A stretch of 48,773 bases of DNA from DATEHQ01 sp035279525 (lineage in GTDB: Bacteria; Chloroflexota; Dormibacteria; Dormibacterales; Dormibacteraceae). The DNA lies in contig DATEHQ010000168.1 in NCBI GenBank assembly GCA_035279525.1, positions 1 through 48,773 on the forward strand, given 5' to 3'. A model generated the notes under the pieces. That model worked only from the letters and a program-made list of their open reading frames with translations. It was not told where the DNA came from and did no database searches. Shown here piece after piece: positions 16,428 through 23,690 of this stretch (the stretch's first letter is position 1; each line of letters begins with the position of its first letter). The position numbers and the translations under genes are program-made.

Positions 16428-17350
16428 GAGAGGATCCGGTCGAGGAGCGCCATGCGGACCTGAAGGCCGTTGCGAGCCTGGCGGAAATACGCCGCGCGCG
16501 GGTCGCTGTCGACCTCGGGGTCGATCTCGTCGACGCGCGGCAGGGGATGCATGACGATGGCGTACTTGCGCATCAGGCCCAGGGCCCGCCGGTCGATCCG
16601 GTAGACACCCCTGACGGCGTTGTACGTCTCCGGGTCGGCGAAGCGTTCCTTCTGGATTCGCGTCTGGTAGACGACGTCCACCTCGGGCAGCACCGAGTCG
16701 AGGTCTTCGGTCTCGACCCACGGCACGTGGTGCTCGTCGAGGTGCGTCTTGAGGTCGGGTCGCATCGCCACCGCCGGCGGGGCCACGAACCAGACCTTGA
16801 TGTCGCGGAACTTGCTCAGCAGGTACGTGAGGGAACGCACAGTTCGCCCGTTGGCGAGGTCTCCCACCATCGCGATGCGGATCCCATCGATCCGGTTGAG
16901 CTCGTCGCGAATCGTGTAGAGGTCGAGCAGGGCCTGCGTGGGGTGCTGGCCGGGCCCGTCGCCGGCGTTGATGATCGGCACGGTGCTCACCGCGGCGGCC
17001 CGCCGCGCCGCGCCTTCCTCGTTGTGCCGCAGGACGATCACGTCGGCGTAGCCGCTGACGATGCGGATGGTGTCCTCGAGCGTCTCGCCCTTCGCGGCGG
17101 AAGAGAACTCGCGCGCGTTGTCGGTGCCCATCGCCTGACCGCCGAGCCGCAGCATGGCCGCCTCGAACGAGAGACGGGTCCTGGTCGACGGCTCGTAGAA
17201 CAGGGCCGCCATGACCTGGCCCGCGAGGCGGCCAATGAAACGGTGGGGCTCGCGCTTGATCTCCTCAGATCGCGCGAAGAGCTCCTCGAGCAGGGCGCGA
17301 GAGAATTGCTGGCTCTCGATCACATGCCGCAGCCGCTGTCCGACGGCCAT
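16424..17350 (-). CDS. pyrB: Aspartate carbamoyltransferase, catalytic chain
   Basis: 308 residues. Carbamoyl-phosphate site in FYEPSTRTRLSFEAAMLRLG, then VIVLRHNEEGAA, INAGDGPGQHPTQALLDLYT (HPTQ motif) and aspartate-loop features VYQTRIQKERF and MHPLPRVDEI. No regulatory chain pyrI is visible. First gene of the leftward pyr operon. ATG at 17350 is set 7 bases downstream of AGGAGG; TTG at 17353 is an adjacent alternative. The Shine-Dalgarno directly abuts a PyrR-binding hairpin. Confidence 0.96.
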   Translation of the reverse strand: MAVGQRLRHVIESQQFSRALLEELFARSEEIKREPHRFIGRLAGQVMAALFYEPSTRTRLSFEAAMLRLGGQAMGTDNAREFSSAAKGETLEDTIRIVSGYADVIVLRHNEEGAARRAAAVSTVPIINAGDGPGQHPTQALLDLYTIRDELNRIDGIRIAMVGDLANGRTVRSLTYLLSKFRDIKVWFVAPPAVAMRPDLKTHLDEHHVPWVETEDLDSVLPEVDVVYQTRIQKERFADPETYNAVRGVYRIDRRALGLMRKYAIVMHPLPRVDEIDPEVDSDPRAAYFRQARNGLQVRMALLDRILS

Positions 17351-17360
17351 CAAAAAACCT

Positions 17361-17390
17361 CCTTCCCACGTCTCTCTGGACGGGACTTAA
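17361..17390 (-). promoter_or_regulatory. PyrR-binding RNA loop overlapping the pyrB ribosome-binding site
   Basis: The minus-strand leader reads AAGTCCCGTCCAGAGAGACG then TGGGAAGGAGG. GUC-CAGAGA-GAC forms a stem closing a CNGNGA hexaloop, and flanking CCC/GGG bases extend the stem with a bulge. This matches the known PyrR site core (ARUCCNGNGAGGYU). There is no terminator/antiterminator pair between it and pyrB, and the AGGAGG ribosome-binding site follows at once, so UMP-PyrR probably blocks translation initiation rather than driving termination (inference). Confidence 0.75.
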
Positions 17391-17444
17391 AGGATCGCGG
17401 GCCAAAGAGTATCAGGAATCCGAAACCGGTAACGTGTCCCCGAC

Positions 17445-17933
17445 ATGGCGAAGCGTCCAGGAAGCGTGACGGTCACGACCGAGGTGGCTTACTGTCCTTT
17501 CTGCAACCACAGTCGTACGCTGCGGCGCGAGGAGCACCGACTCGGCGGCCTCGTCCGCGCGATCGTCACCTGCGAGACGTGCCACCGCACCCTCTCCAGC
17601 ACGATGGGTGCGGCTCCCGCACAGGAGGAGGCCGCCGAAGCGGTCGCCGCCGTCGAGTCGCCCGCCGCGACTCCTTCGTCTCCCGCGTCGGGGATCAGCT
17701 CAGTCAAGCCGGAAGAGCCGGCAGGCAAGCCGGCCGCCCGCGGCGCGGCGAAAGCGGTGAAGGCCTCGAAGCCCGCGAAAGCGGCGGCTGCGAAGGCTTC
17801 CGCCGCCAGGCCGAAGGCCAGGACGGGAACCGTCAAGCCAAAGCCCAAGAGCACGGCCGCGGCGGCCAGGCCATCCACCGCCCGGCGAGCCGGCAAGGCG
17901 GCGGCAACACCGCGTACTGATCGCGGCAAGTAG
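17445..17933 (+). CDS. Zinc-ribbon protein with histone H1-like Ala/Lys/Pro tail
   Basis: 162 residues. Residues ~1-52 contain two CxxC knuckles, YCPFCNH and TCETCHR, about 26 residues apart: a likely zinc ribbon. From ~55 onward the chain is of low complexity: first acidic/Ala-rich (EEAAEAVAAVES), then Lys/Ala/Pro-rich repeats such as KAVKASKPAKAAAAKAS and KPKPKSTAAAARPS, like bacterial H1-type proteins. The basic tail should bind nucleic acid non-specifically. Nucleoid or RNA binding is an inference. Transcribed divergently from pyrB. Confidence 0.7.
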   Translation: MAKRPGSVTVTTEVAYCPFCNHSRTLRREEHRLGGLVRAIVTCETCHRTLSSTMGAAPAQEEAAEAVAAVESPAATPSSPASGISSVKPEEPAGKPAARGAAKAVKASKPAKAAAAKASAARPKARTGTVKPKPKSTAAAARPSTARRAGKAAATPRTDRGK

Positions 17934-17968
17934 CCCTCCGCGGTGGCAAACTGATAGTCGGAAGGCCC

Positions 17969-18265
17969 ATGGCACGACGACTCGAGGAGCGGGACCTCAG
18001 GAGCCTGGAACGCCCCAGCATGTACACGATCTTCAAGCCGCTCGATCCCGACGAGCGCCTGCCGCGCGAGCTGCTGATGGAAGCCCGGCGCTACCGTCCG
18101 GTCGGACGTCGTGAGCTCGCAGGCGCGTTGTGGCTCCCCGCCCTGTGGCTCGTGCTCGCCTTCAGCGGCTGGGTGACGAAGGACGGGCTTGCGGTGTTGG
18201 GAATCATCGCCCTCATGTATGCAGGGTTCTGGGGGTTCGTGCTCTTCGGCCGGCCCCGCGCCTGA
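17969..18265 (+). CDS. Two-helix membrane protein, unknown
   Basis: 98 residues. A charged cytoplasmic N-terminal part (RRLEERDLRSLERPSMYTIF) is followed by two hydrophobic segments, about 51-68 and 74-93 (ALWLPALWLVLAFSGWV; GLAVLGIIALMYAGFWGFVL). No family recognised. ATG at 17969 has GGAAGG 4 bases upstream. It follows the zinc-ribbon gene by 35 bases in the same direction. Confidence 0.6.
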   Translation: MARRLEERDLRSLERPSMYTIFKPLDPDERLPRELLMEARRYRPVGRRELAGALWLPALWLVLAFSGWVTKDGLAVLGIIALMYAGFWGFVLFGRPRA

Positions 18266-18284
18266 GGCGGTTCACGGTTCGGCG

Positions 18285-18296
18285 TATAACCGACGC
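18285..18296 (+). promoter_or_regulatory. -10 box for a leaderless thiolase transcript
   Basis: TATAAC (18285-18290) lies exactly 6 bases before the thiolase ATG, with no Shine-Dalgarno between. Transcription would start at or next to the ATG, which suggests a leaderless mRNA. No convincing -35 box. Confidence 0.4.
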
Positions 18297-19460
18297 ATGA
18301 CCGAAGCCGTCATAGTCGCCCTGGGGCGCTCACCGATCGGGCGCGCGCGCAAAGGCTCGCTCGTGGACGTTCGCCCGGACGACCTCGCGGCGTACGTCGT
18401 GACGAAAGTCCTGGAACGGGTGCCGGAGCTCGACTCAAACCAGATCGAAGACCTGATCTGCGGGTGCGGACTGCCCGGCGGCGAGCAGGGCCACAACATC
18501 GGGCGGGTCGTTTCCGTCCTGTCGAGGCTCGACGTGCCCGGCGTGACCGTGAACCGGTACTGCTCGTCCTCCCTCATGACCACGCGGATCGCCAAGCACG
18601 CGATCGAGGCCGGCGAGGGCGACGTCTTCCTTTCGGTGGGCGTCGAATGCGTGTCGCGGTACGGGAGCGGATACCCCGACGCGCCCGACACCTACAACCC
18701 GAGGCTCGTTCCGGGCAACGCCGAGGAATACCCGGACATCTACATGGCGATGGGGCAGACCGCGGAGAACGTCGCGCGTCGCGAGAAGATCAGCCGCGAG
18801 GAGCAGGACCGATACGCGGTCAAGAGCCAGGCGGCTGCGGTGAAGGCACGCGACAACGGATTCTTCGAGCGGGAGATCATCCCCGTGCCGCTGCCGAACG
18901 GACAGACCTTCACCAAGGACGACGGCCCGCGGCCGGGCACGACGGTGGAGGTGCTGGCGATGCTGCAGCCCGCCTTCCGCGAGGACGGCACGGTGACCGC
19001 GGGCAACTCATGCCCGCTGAACGACGGCGCCGCGGCCGTGGTGGTGATGTCGGACAGCAAGGCGAAGGAGCTTGGGCTGAAGCCGCTGGCTCGCATCGTG
19101 TCGACGGGTCTGTCCGCGCTCGAGCCGGAGTTCATGGGTCTTGGTCCGATCGACGCGTCGAAGCAGGCGCTCAAGCGGGCCAGGATGTCGATCGACGACA
19201 TCGACATCGTCGAGATCAACGAAGCCTTCGCGGCCCAGGTGATCCCGTCCGCCCGCGGCATCGGAGTCGACCCGTTCAGCGACAAGCTCAACCCGCACGG
19301 CGGCGCGATCGCGCTCGGTCATCCGTTTGGAATGACGGGCGCCCGCATCCTCTGCACGCTGCTCAACGGCCTCCGGGAGAAGGACAAGACCTTCGGCCTG
19401 GAGACGATGTGTGTCGGCGGCGGCCAGGGGATGGCCATGATCGTCGAACGCCTGAACTAG
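18297..19460 (+). CDS. fadA: Acetyl-CoA C-acyltransferase (thiolase)
   Basis: 387 residues, thiolase family. Nucleophile Cys89 in VNRYCSSSLMTTRIAKHAI, the central ITNNAFAAQ-like stretch INEAFAAQVIPSARG, catalytic His in NPHGGAIALGHPFGMTGARI and the second active-site Cys in ETMCVGGGQGMAM. It carries out thiolytic cleavage of 3-oxoacyl-CoA or its reverse; degradative versus biosynthetic use cannot be told, and no other beta-oxidation gene is adjacent. ATG at 18297 agrees with the family start. Confidence 0.92.
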   Translation: MTEAVIVALGRSPIGRARKGSLVDVRPDDLAAYVVTKVLERVPELDSNQIEDLICGCGLPGGEQGHNIGRVVSVLSRLDVPGVTVNRYCSSSLMTTRIAKHAIEAGEGDVFLSVGVECVSRYGSGYPDAPDTYNPRLVPGNAEEYPDIYMAMGQTAENVARREKISREEQDRYAVKSQAAAVKARDNGFFEREIIPVPLPNGQTFTKDDGPRPGTTVEVLAMLQPAFREDGTVTAGNSCPLNDGAAAVVVMSDSKAKELGLKPLARIVSTGLSALEPEFMGLGPIDASKQALKRARMSIDDIDIVEINEAFAAQVIPSARGIGVDPFSDKLNPHGGAIALGHPFGMTGARILCTLLNGLREKDKTFGLETMCVGGGQGMAMIVERLN

Positions 19461-19470
19461 ACGGGGAGCG

Positions 19471-19487
19471 CAGGCTTGAACAGCCTG
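19471..19487. terminator. Hairpin between convergent thiolase and marR genes
   Basis: CAGGCT-TGAAC-AGCCTG: a 6-bp perfect stem with 5-base loop between the two converging genes. No T-run, so a weak bidirectional terminator candidate. Confidence 0.35.
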
Positions 19488-19522
19488 AACAGCAGCGGCG
19501 ATGGTGGCGGCCGGACCCTCGG

Positions 19523-19972
19523 TCAGGCCCGAGCTTCGGAGTAAAGCCCTTCGAGCACGCGCTCGAGCAAGGAACGCAGCGTCTTCCGCTCGTCGACCGA
19601 CAGGCCGTTGAGCACCTCGTCCTCGAGGCTGTCCCGAGCCTTGTCGGCACGGTCCAGCGCGCGGCGCCCCGAAGGCGTGATCTCGACGATGTGGCGCCGG
19701 CGGTCGGCCGCGTCGCGGCGCCGGATCGAAAGTTGGGCCAGCTCCAGCTCGTTGAGGATCAGGACGACGCTGTTGGCGTCCATGAAGAGGGCGCTCTCCA
19801 GCTCCTGCTGGCTGGTGCCCGGGTGGTCGCGGACGTAGCCCAGCACCATGTAGGGCTTGAACCGCATGCCCAGCAGCTCCTCGCTGGTGCGGCGGTTCAG
19901 CGCCTTGTGAACCTGGGTCAGGAGCGAGACGAACCCTGGTTCCGCGCCCTGCCCTTCTTTCTTCACAACCAT
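19523..19972 (-). CDS. MarR-family transcriptional regulator
   Basis: 149 residues, winged HTH. Typical order: SLLTQVHKALNRR, then FKPYMVLGYVRDHPGTSQQELESALFMDANSVVLILNELE (recognition helix MDANSVV, shown in part), the wing IRRRDAADRRRHIVEITPSG with the D-R-R-R motif, and a dimerising C-terminal helix. The ATG at 19972 (MVVKKEGQG) is chosen; the open frame upstream runs through the intergenic region. Divergent from a drug exporter, so it probably represses that gene and itself and responds to a small ligand (inference from the arrangement). Confidence 0.88.
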   Translation of the reverse strand: MVVKKEGQGAEPGFVSLLTQVHKALNRRTSEELLGMRFKPYMVLGYVRDHPGTSQQELESALFMDANSVVLILNELELAQLSIRRRDAADRRRHIVEITPSGRRALDRADKARDSLEDEVLNGLSVDERKTLRSLLERVLEGLYSEARA

Positions 19973-20090
19973 TCCGATCCTACCACCAACCTTTAACTTC
20001 TCACTGCTCCTGAATAATCCCGAAATAAGGATGATCCCAATCCTGTTATAGTGATCGTCATCGCAACCGGATTCTAAGGGAGAAGTGAGA
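19973..20090. promoter_or_regulatory. Divergent marR/MFS control region
   Basis: 118 AT-richer bases. Rightward: a TATAGT -10-like box at 20047-20052 and the Shine-Dalgarno AAGGGAG at 20076-20082. A short palindrome GGATGATCC (20029-20037) lies just upstream of the -10, and ATAATCCC/ATGATCCC repeat 17 bases apart (20014, 20031). These are plausible MarR operator halves but too short to be certain. Confidence 0.35.
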
Positions 20091-21554
20091 TTGGATCGCA
20101 ATATTCGACGCTGGCTGGCCCTGGTCGTGGTCTGCTTCGGGCAGCTGATGATCGTCCTCGATTCGACGATCGTCAACGTCGCCCTCCCCACCATCCAGCA
20201 CGACCTCAAGTTCACCCAGGCCGACCTGACCTGGGTCATGAACTCATACCTGATCGCCTACGGCAGCTTCCTCCTGGTCGCGGGCCGGGTCGGCGATCTC
20301 ATCGGCCGGCGGAAGGTGTTCCTGGCCGGCGTGGTCGTCTTCACGGCGGCCTCGGTTGCCAGCGGCATGTCGCACGGCGTGGCCGAGCTGGTGGCCGCCC
20401 GGTTCGCACAGGGACTCGGCGGAGCGCTGTCCGCGGGCGTGATCCTCGCCATCCTCGTCACCGGCTTTCAGAAGCCCACCGAGCGCGCCCAGGCGATGAG
20501 CGTCTTCACCTTCGTCGTGGCCGGCGGTGGCTCGATCGGCCTCCTGGCCGGCGGCGTTCTCACCCAGCTGGTCAACTGGCACTGGATCTTCTTCATCAAC
20601 CTGCCCATCGGCATCGCGACGCTCGCTTTCGGCTGGTGGCTGATCGACGAGAACCCGGGCCCCGGCCTGCGCCACGGCGTAGACGTCGCGGGAGCCGTGC
20701 TGATCACGGCCGCGGTGATGGTGGGTGTTTACGCGATCGTGACCGCCGCGGACTACGGCTGGACCTCGGCCCACACCCTGGGCTTCGGCGGGGGTGCGGC
20801 CAGCCTTCTGGCGGCGTTCGCCGTCCTCGAGTCGAGGATCGCCAACCCGCTCGTGCCGCTCCGCATCCTGCGGCTGCGTTCGCTTACCGGCGCGAGCGTC
20901 GTGCGGGCATTCCTCTTCTCCGGCATGTTCACGAACTTCTTCGTGGGCGCGCTGTACCTGCAGCACATCAAGAGCTTCAGCGCCTTCGGCACGGGGCTGG
21001 CGTTCCTCCCGGCCACGGTCACGCTCGCTCTTCTCTCGACAGGCATCTCGGCCAGGATGATGCAGAGGTTCGGCCCGCGGACCATGGCGATCGCCGGCCT
21101 GGTGACGATCACCTCCGCGTTGCTCCTCCTGGCGGGCGCCGACGAGCAGTCCGGCTACTTCCCGCGCATCTTCGCCGCATACCTCTTGTTCGGGCTCGGA
21201 GGCGGGATGTCCTTCATGCCGCTGCTCACCATCTCGATGTCCGAGGTACCGGCGGCCGACGCCGGACTCGCATCTGGCTTCGGCAACGTGACGATGCAGA
21301 TCGGCGCCGCGGTGGGCCTCGCGTCGGTCGGCACGATCTCGAGCGAGCACGCAAAAGCTCTCCTCGCGCAGGGCGAATCGCTGTCCAGCGCTCTGACCGG
21401 CGGCTATCAGCTCGCCTTCTTCATCGCCGCGATGTGCGTCGCCGCCGGACTGAGCCTGGTCCTGACGGTGCTTCGCTCGGGTGACGGGCGGGGTCAGCGC
21501 GGACGCGAGCGGCCTGCATACGAGGAGCGTCGCACCGAGAGCGAAGCCGCATAA
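20091..21554 (+). CDS. DHA2-family (EmrB/QacA-type) multidrug MFS exporter
   Basis: 487 residues, about 14 membrane segments. Signatures: LDSTIVNVALPTIQHDL in helix 1, TWVMNSYLIAYGSFLLVAGR, then motif A GDLIGRRKVFLAG, ARFAQGLGGALSAGVILAI, and HWIFFINLPIGI (motif C region), all typical of DHA2 drug:H+ antiporters. TTG at 20091 is chosen because AAGGGAG lies 8 bases upstream; GTG at 20085 would leave only 2 bases. Paired with the divergent MarR regulator. Confidence 0.92.
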   Translation: MDRNIRRWLALVVVCFGQLMIVLDSTIVNVALPTIQHDLKFTQADLTWVMNSYLIAYGSFLLVAGRVGDLIGRRKVFLAGVVVFTAASVASGMSHGVAELVAARFAQGLGGALSAGVILAILVTGFQKPTERAQAMSVFTFVVAGGGSIGLLAGGVLTQLVNWHWIFFINLPIGIATLAFGWWLIDENPGPGLRHGVDVAGAVLITAAVMVGVYAIVTAADYGWTSAHTLGFGGGAASLLAAFAVLESRIANPLVPLRILRLRSLTGASVVRAFLFSGMFTNFFVGALYLQHIKSFSAFGTGLAFLPATVTLALLSTGISARMMQRFGPRTMAIAGLVTITSALLLLAGADEQSGYFPRIFAAYLLFGLGGGMSFMPLLTISMSEVPAADAGLASGFGNVTMQIGAAVGLASVGTISSEHAKALLAQGESLSSALTGGYQLAFFIAAMCVAAGLSLVLTVLRSGDGRGQRGRERPAYEERRTESEAA

Positions 21555-21570
21555 GGAGAACTCGACCAAT

Positions 21571-21602
21571 CGAGCACGGGTCGCGCAAGCGGTCCGTGCT
21601 CG
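21571..21602 (+). terminator. Terminator after the MFS exporter
   Basis: Perfect 9-bp inverted repeat CGAGCACGG / CCGTGCTCG with a 14-base loop, followed by CTTCTT. A plausible intrinsic terminator for the rightward gene and a boundary before the island. Confidence 0.6.
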
Positions 21603-21635
21603 CTTCTTAAACCAGGGGCCGCTGCAAGTTCAACC

Positions 21636-21678
21636 CGGGAGGGAGTCGAACCCCCAAAGCTTTCGCGGCGGTTTTACA
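21636..21678 (-). repeat. Left 43-bp direct repeat: tRNA 3'-half-like (att site)
   Basis: Read on the minus strand, the repeat covers a TTGTAAAA anticodon-loop-like stretch (anticodon GTA, Tyr), a short variable arm around GCGAAAGC, and a T-arm GGGGGTTCGACTCCCTC. The same 43 bases recur at 23640-23682 with one mismatch, 2004 bases away. The sequence that should form the D-arm and 5' acceptor strand is not tRNA-like, so this is a 3' remnant and not an intact gene. The pattern fits a tRNA-targeted integration site. Confidence 0.65.
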
Positions 21679-21871
21679 AACCGCCGAAAAGCAGTCCGAA
21701 TCGGGCGCTGACGCCAGCTGATCCAGGCAGCACCTCTTTCAGCGAAATCCTGACGGCGGTGAACTGGAACAACGTCGTTGAAACGTTTGTCGACCCTCCC
21801 CGCCGTGGATCCGCGTCATGACTGCTGAAGCCATCGGCACGCCCTTATCGACGTGGCCCCTTGATTGCGAC

Positions 21872-23161
21872 TTATTTCTGCCGAGCTGTGGAAATTGAAT
21901 GAAGGGCCTCTCGTGCGCGCCTCGCGACAGCGTCCACCAGGCGTCCGGGCAGCGAGCTACCGGAATCAGCGACAGTCGCTCTTGCAGCCACATCTGCCAT
22001 CGCCTCGGGTGCCCCCTGCGCAAGCTCTCTCGCCCTCTGCAAGAACCACTCCGGATCAACACTGAGTTCGGTGGCGGCTTTGGCAAACGGATTCGAGTAT
22101 GGCTGCATCTCATAGGAGCCACCAAATTTCATTGCTAGTTTCATTTTGTGAATGTCGAACTCTGCGTACGGCAACGTCGATGCAACGTCATAGAGCGGTG
22201 CGAGCACGGTGTCATTTCCAGACAGCAATAACGAATAGTTCTTTGCATGAGCATCGGTTCCGCCGATTAGCCAGTTCCAAATGAGGGCTTCGATGAAAGA
22301 TCGTATTTGGGCGAGGGCGGCCTGCGGAGTGGGCGCCAACTTTCGCAGCAACTGAACGATGTCGGCAGGAGCCGGTCCGCCTTCGTTCTGATACTTGTAT
22401 CGAGGCGCGACAGATAGGGCCTGGCACATGTCTTCCTGATGCACCCGAATCACTTCGGATCCGCGTCTAAGCCGGTCATAACGCTCAACGACGAGCGCCG
22501 GCGCGCCCGCGAACTTGGTAACAGTGGAATGCGCTGTGGCCAAGCCAAGGGTCCGAGCCGCCTCCAGACAGAGATGCTCATTCAGCTCATGATCCTCGAG
22601 CCCTTCGATCGGCGGTTTGAGAATGTGAGAAGTCGCACGCGCACCGGATGGCACGCCCCATTTGCCATCAAGGAATAGGAGCGCTGTTTTTGACTGTGAC
22701 CCCGCCAGGCTAAATTGGCCCGTGAAATCCCGGCCTAACCAAGAAGTCGGTTGGGCACGAAGACCCCGAAGTCTCTCGCCGACTTCCTCCTCGCTGAGCC
22801 ACTCCACCGAACCACCGCCGTTGAGCAGCGCGTCTACGTCCGCCTGACGACAAAAACGCACTGCTCCCGGACAGTCGTGGCCGACTGGCGTACTGAGCAG
22901 TTGGAACGGCGAACTGGCGGAGACTTGGAATCGTCTGCCCCAAGCTCTCAGGACCGCGTCGTCTTCAGGCAGCAGACCCGCTATCCAGGGGGTGATTACC
23001 TCCGGACCATGCCGATCTTTGGTGATCGGCATCGAAACTGATAGCGGCGTTCCCCCTGCCTCCTGATATTCAGGCGCGTATGCAAAGGATGTCGTGCCAT
23101 CGGCGTCGTCTAACCGACCCGCGACGTGGCCTTCCATGAGCACCACGAGCGTTCTTCTCAT
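21872..23161 (-). CDS. hipA: HipA-family serine/threonine kinase toxin
   Basis: 429 residues with the full HipA layout. N-terminal domain LVVLMEGHVAGRLDD and ISMP-like LSVSMPITKDRH; kinase core with FSLAGSQSKTALLF, ATP-binding Lys in SHILKPP, LEAARTLGLATAHS, ERYDRLRR, HQEDMCQAL, catalytic GGTDAHAKNYSLLL (Asp and Asn) and the metal-binding APLYDVAST. E. coli HipA phosphorylates glutamyl-tRNA synthetase and induces dormancy; the target here is unknown. All key residues are present, so it looks functional. Overlaps the hipB stop as ATGA. Lower GC than its neighbours, consistent with transfer. Confidence 0.95.
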   Translation of the reverse strand: MRRTLVVLMEGHVAGRLDDADGTTSFAYAPEYQEAGGTPLSVSMPITKDRHGPEVITPWIAGLLPEDDAVLRAWGRRFQVSASSPFQLLSTPVGHDCPGAVRFCRQADVDALLNGGGSVEWLSEEEVGERLRGLRAQPTSWLGRDFTGQFSLAGSQSKTALLFLDGKWGVPSGARATSHILKPPIEGLEDHELNEHLCLEAARTLGLATAHSTVTKFAGAPALVVERYDRLRRGSEVIRVHQEDMCQALSVAPRYKYQNEGGPAPADIVQLLRKLAPTPQAALAQIRSFIEALIWNWLIGGTDAHAKNYSLLLSGNDTVLAPLYDVASTLPYAEFDIHKMKLAMKFGGSYEMQPYSNPFAKAATELSVDPEWFLQRARELAQGAPEAMADVAARATVADSGSSLPGRLVDAVARRAREALHSISTARQK

Positions 23162-23421
23162 GGCCGCCGATGGGCATCCACGATCGCTCCGACGTCGACG
23201 TTTTGTCTATCCGATCGGGGCCGCAGGTCGAGTTCTCCACCGAGGATCGCCACGACGCGCAATAGCAAGTCGAGCGAAACGGTCGCCTTGCCGCGCTCTA
23301 GGTCAGAGAGCCATTTCCGTGAAACCCCTGCCTGAGTGGCAACTTGGCTTTGGGACAAACCCTTACGGGCCCGCAATGCCCGCACGCGGCTACCTACGTC
23401 GGTTCCTGTCCGTACTCTCAT
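23158..23421 (-). CDS. hipB: HipB-family antitoxin (XRE HTH)
   Basis: 87 residues. Cro/C1-type HTH: GSRVRALRARKGLSQSQVAT, then QAGVSRKWLSDLERGKATVS (recognition helix VSRKWLSDLE) and LDLLLRVVAILGGELDLRPR, the usual HipB core. The C-terminal tail (SDRQNVDVGAIVDAHRRP) would be the flexible region open to proteolysis. It should bind HipA and repress the operon through the three operator copies just upstream. ATG at 23421. Confidence 0.93.
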   Translation of the reverse strand: MRVRTGTDVGSRVRALRARKGLSQSQVATQAGVSRKWLSDLERGKATVSLDLLLRVVAILGGELDLRPRSDRQNVDVGAIVDAHRRP

Positions 23422-23424
23422 GTT

Positions 23425-23496
23425 GTCACCGTTCGGTTACTAGTATATCCGTGTCACCGTTCGGTTACACATCGCTCGGTGAGAACGTTCGGTTAC
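23425..23496 (-). promoter_or_regulatory. hipBA operator: hipBA promoter with three 28-bp-spaced HipB operators
   Basis: GTCACCGTTCGGTTAC occurs at 23425-23440 and 23453-23468, and a diverged copy GAGAACGTTCGGTTAC at 23481-23496. Starts are exactly 28 bases apart. Each full copy is an inverted repeat, GT(C/A)ACCG-TT-CGGT(T/G)AC. A TATACT -10 box on the minus strand (23442-23447) lies between copies 1 and 2; copy 2 fills the -10/-35 spacer and copy 1 covers the start site up to the hipB ATG, so occupancy would shut the promoter. Confidence 0.8.
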
Positions 23497-23558
23497 ACAA
23501 GCGCTCCCGAACATGAGTTTGCCGCGAGCACGTATTAGCGTAACGCCCGTCCGTCAGC

Positions 23559-23582
23559 TGCCAGTCAAATTGCCAGTCAAAC
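23559..23582. repeat. Tandem 12-base repeat near the right att repeat
   Basis: TGCCAGTCAAAT is followed directly by TGCCAGTCAAAC (11 of 12 identical), 57 bases inside the right repeat. Tandem short direct repeats close to an attachment core resemble integrase arm-type sites, but no integrase gene is present, so this is a suggestion only. Confidence 0.45.
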
Positions 23583-23639
23583 CGACCCATGGTGTCACGT
23601 TTGTCAAGAAGTCATTGACGGTTCCGAGTTCAAGTGGGC

Positions 23640-23682
23640 CGGGAGGGAGTCGAACCCCTAAAGCTTTCGCGGCGGTTTTACA
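23640..23682 (-). repeat. Right 43-bp direct repeat: tRNA 3'-half-like (att site)
   Basis: 42 of 43 bases match 21636-21678. Here the minus strand reads CTGTAAAA (Tyr-type anticodon loop), the GCGAAAGC variable arm, the T-arm AGGGGTTCGACTCCCTC and then CCGGCCCA, which looks like a true 3' acceptor strand plus discriminator A. Identity to tRNA stops at the anticodon loop: the 5' side is the start of the next gene. This is where tyrosine recombinases often cross over. Confidence 0.65.
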
Positions 23683-23690
23683 GTGAACCG

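Larger units (their letters stand above)
21555..21871. other. 317-base gap without a gene
   Basis: It holds the terminator of the MFS gene and the left 43-bp repeat of the hipBA island. Between the repeat (ends 21678) and the hipA stop (21872) I see no convincing gene, RNA or further repeat; open frames across it are unlike any family. Confidence 0.6.

Noticed and set aside
18464..19996. 510-residue frame overlapping the thiolase and marR
   Set aside because: Off-frame reading across two well-supported convergent genes.
20244..21569. 441-residue frame opposite the DHA2 exporter
   Set aside because: Charged antisense shadow with no hydrophobic segments or motifs.
21620..21730. Intact tRNA-Tyr on the minus strand
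   Set aside because: Anticodon loop, variable arm and T-arm can be drawn, but no D-arm or matching 5' acceptor strand follows; called a 3' remnant.
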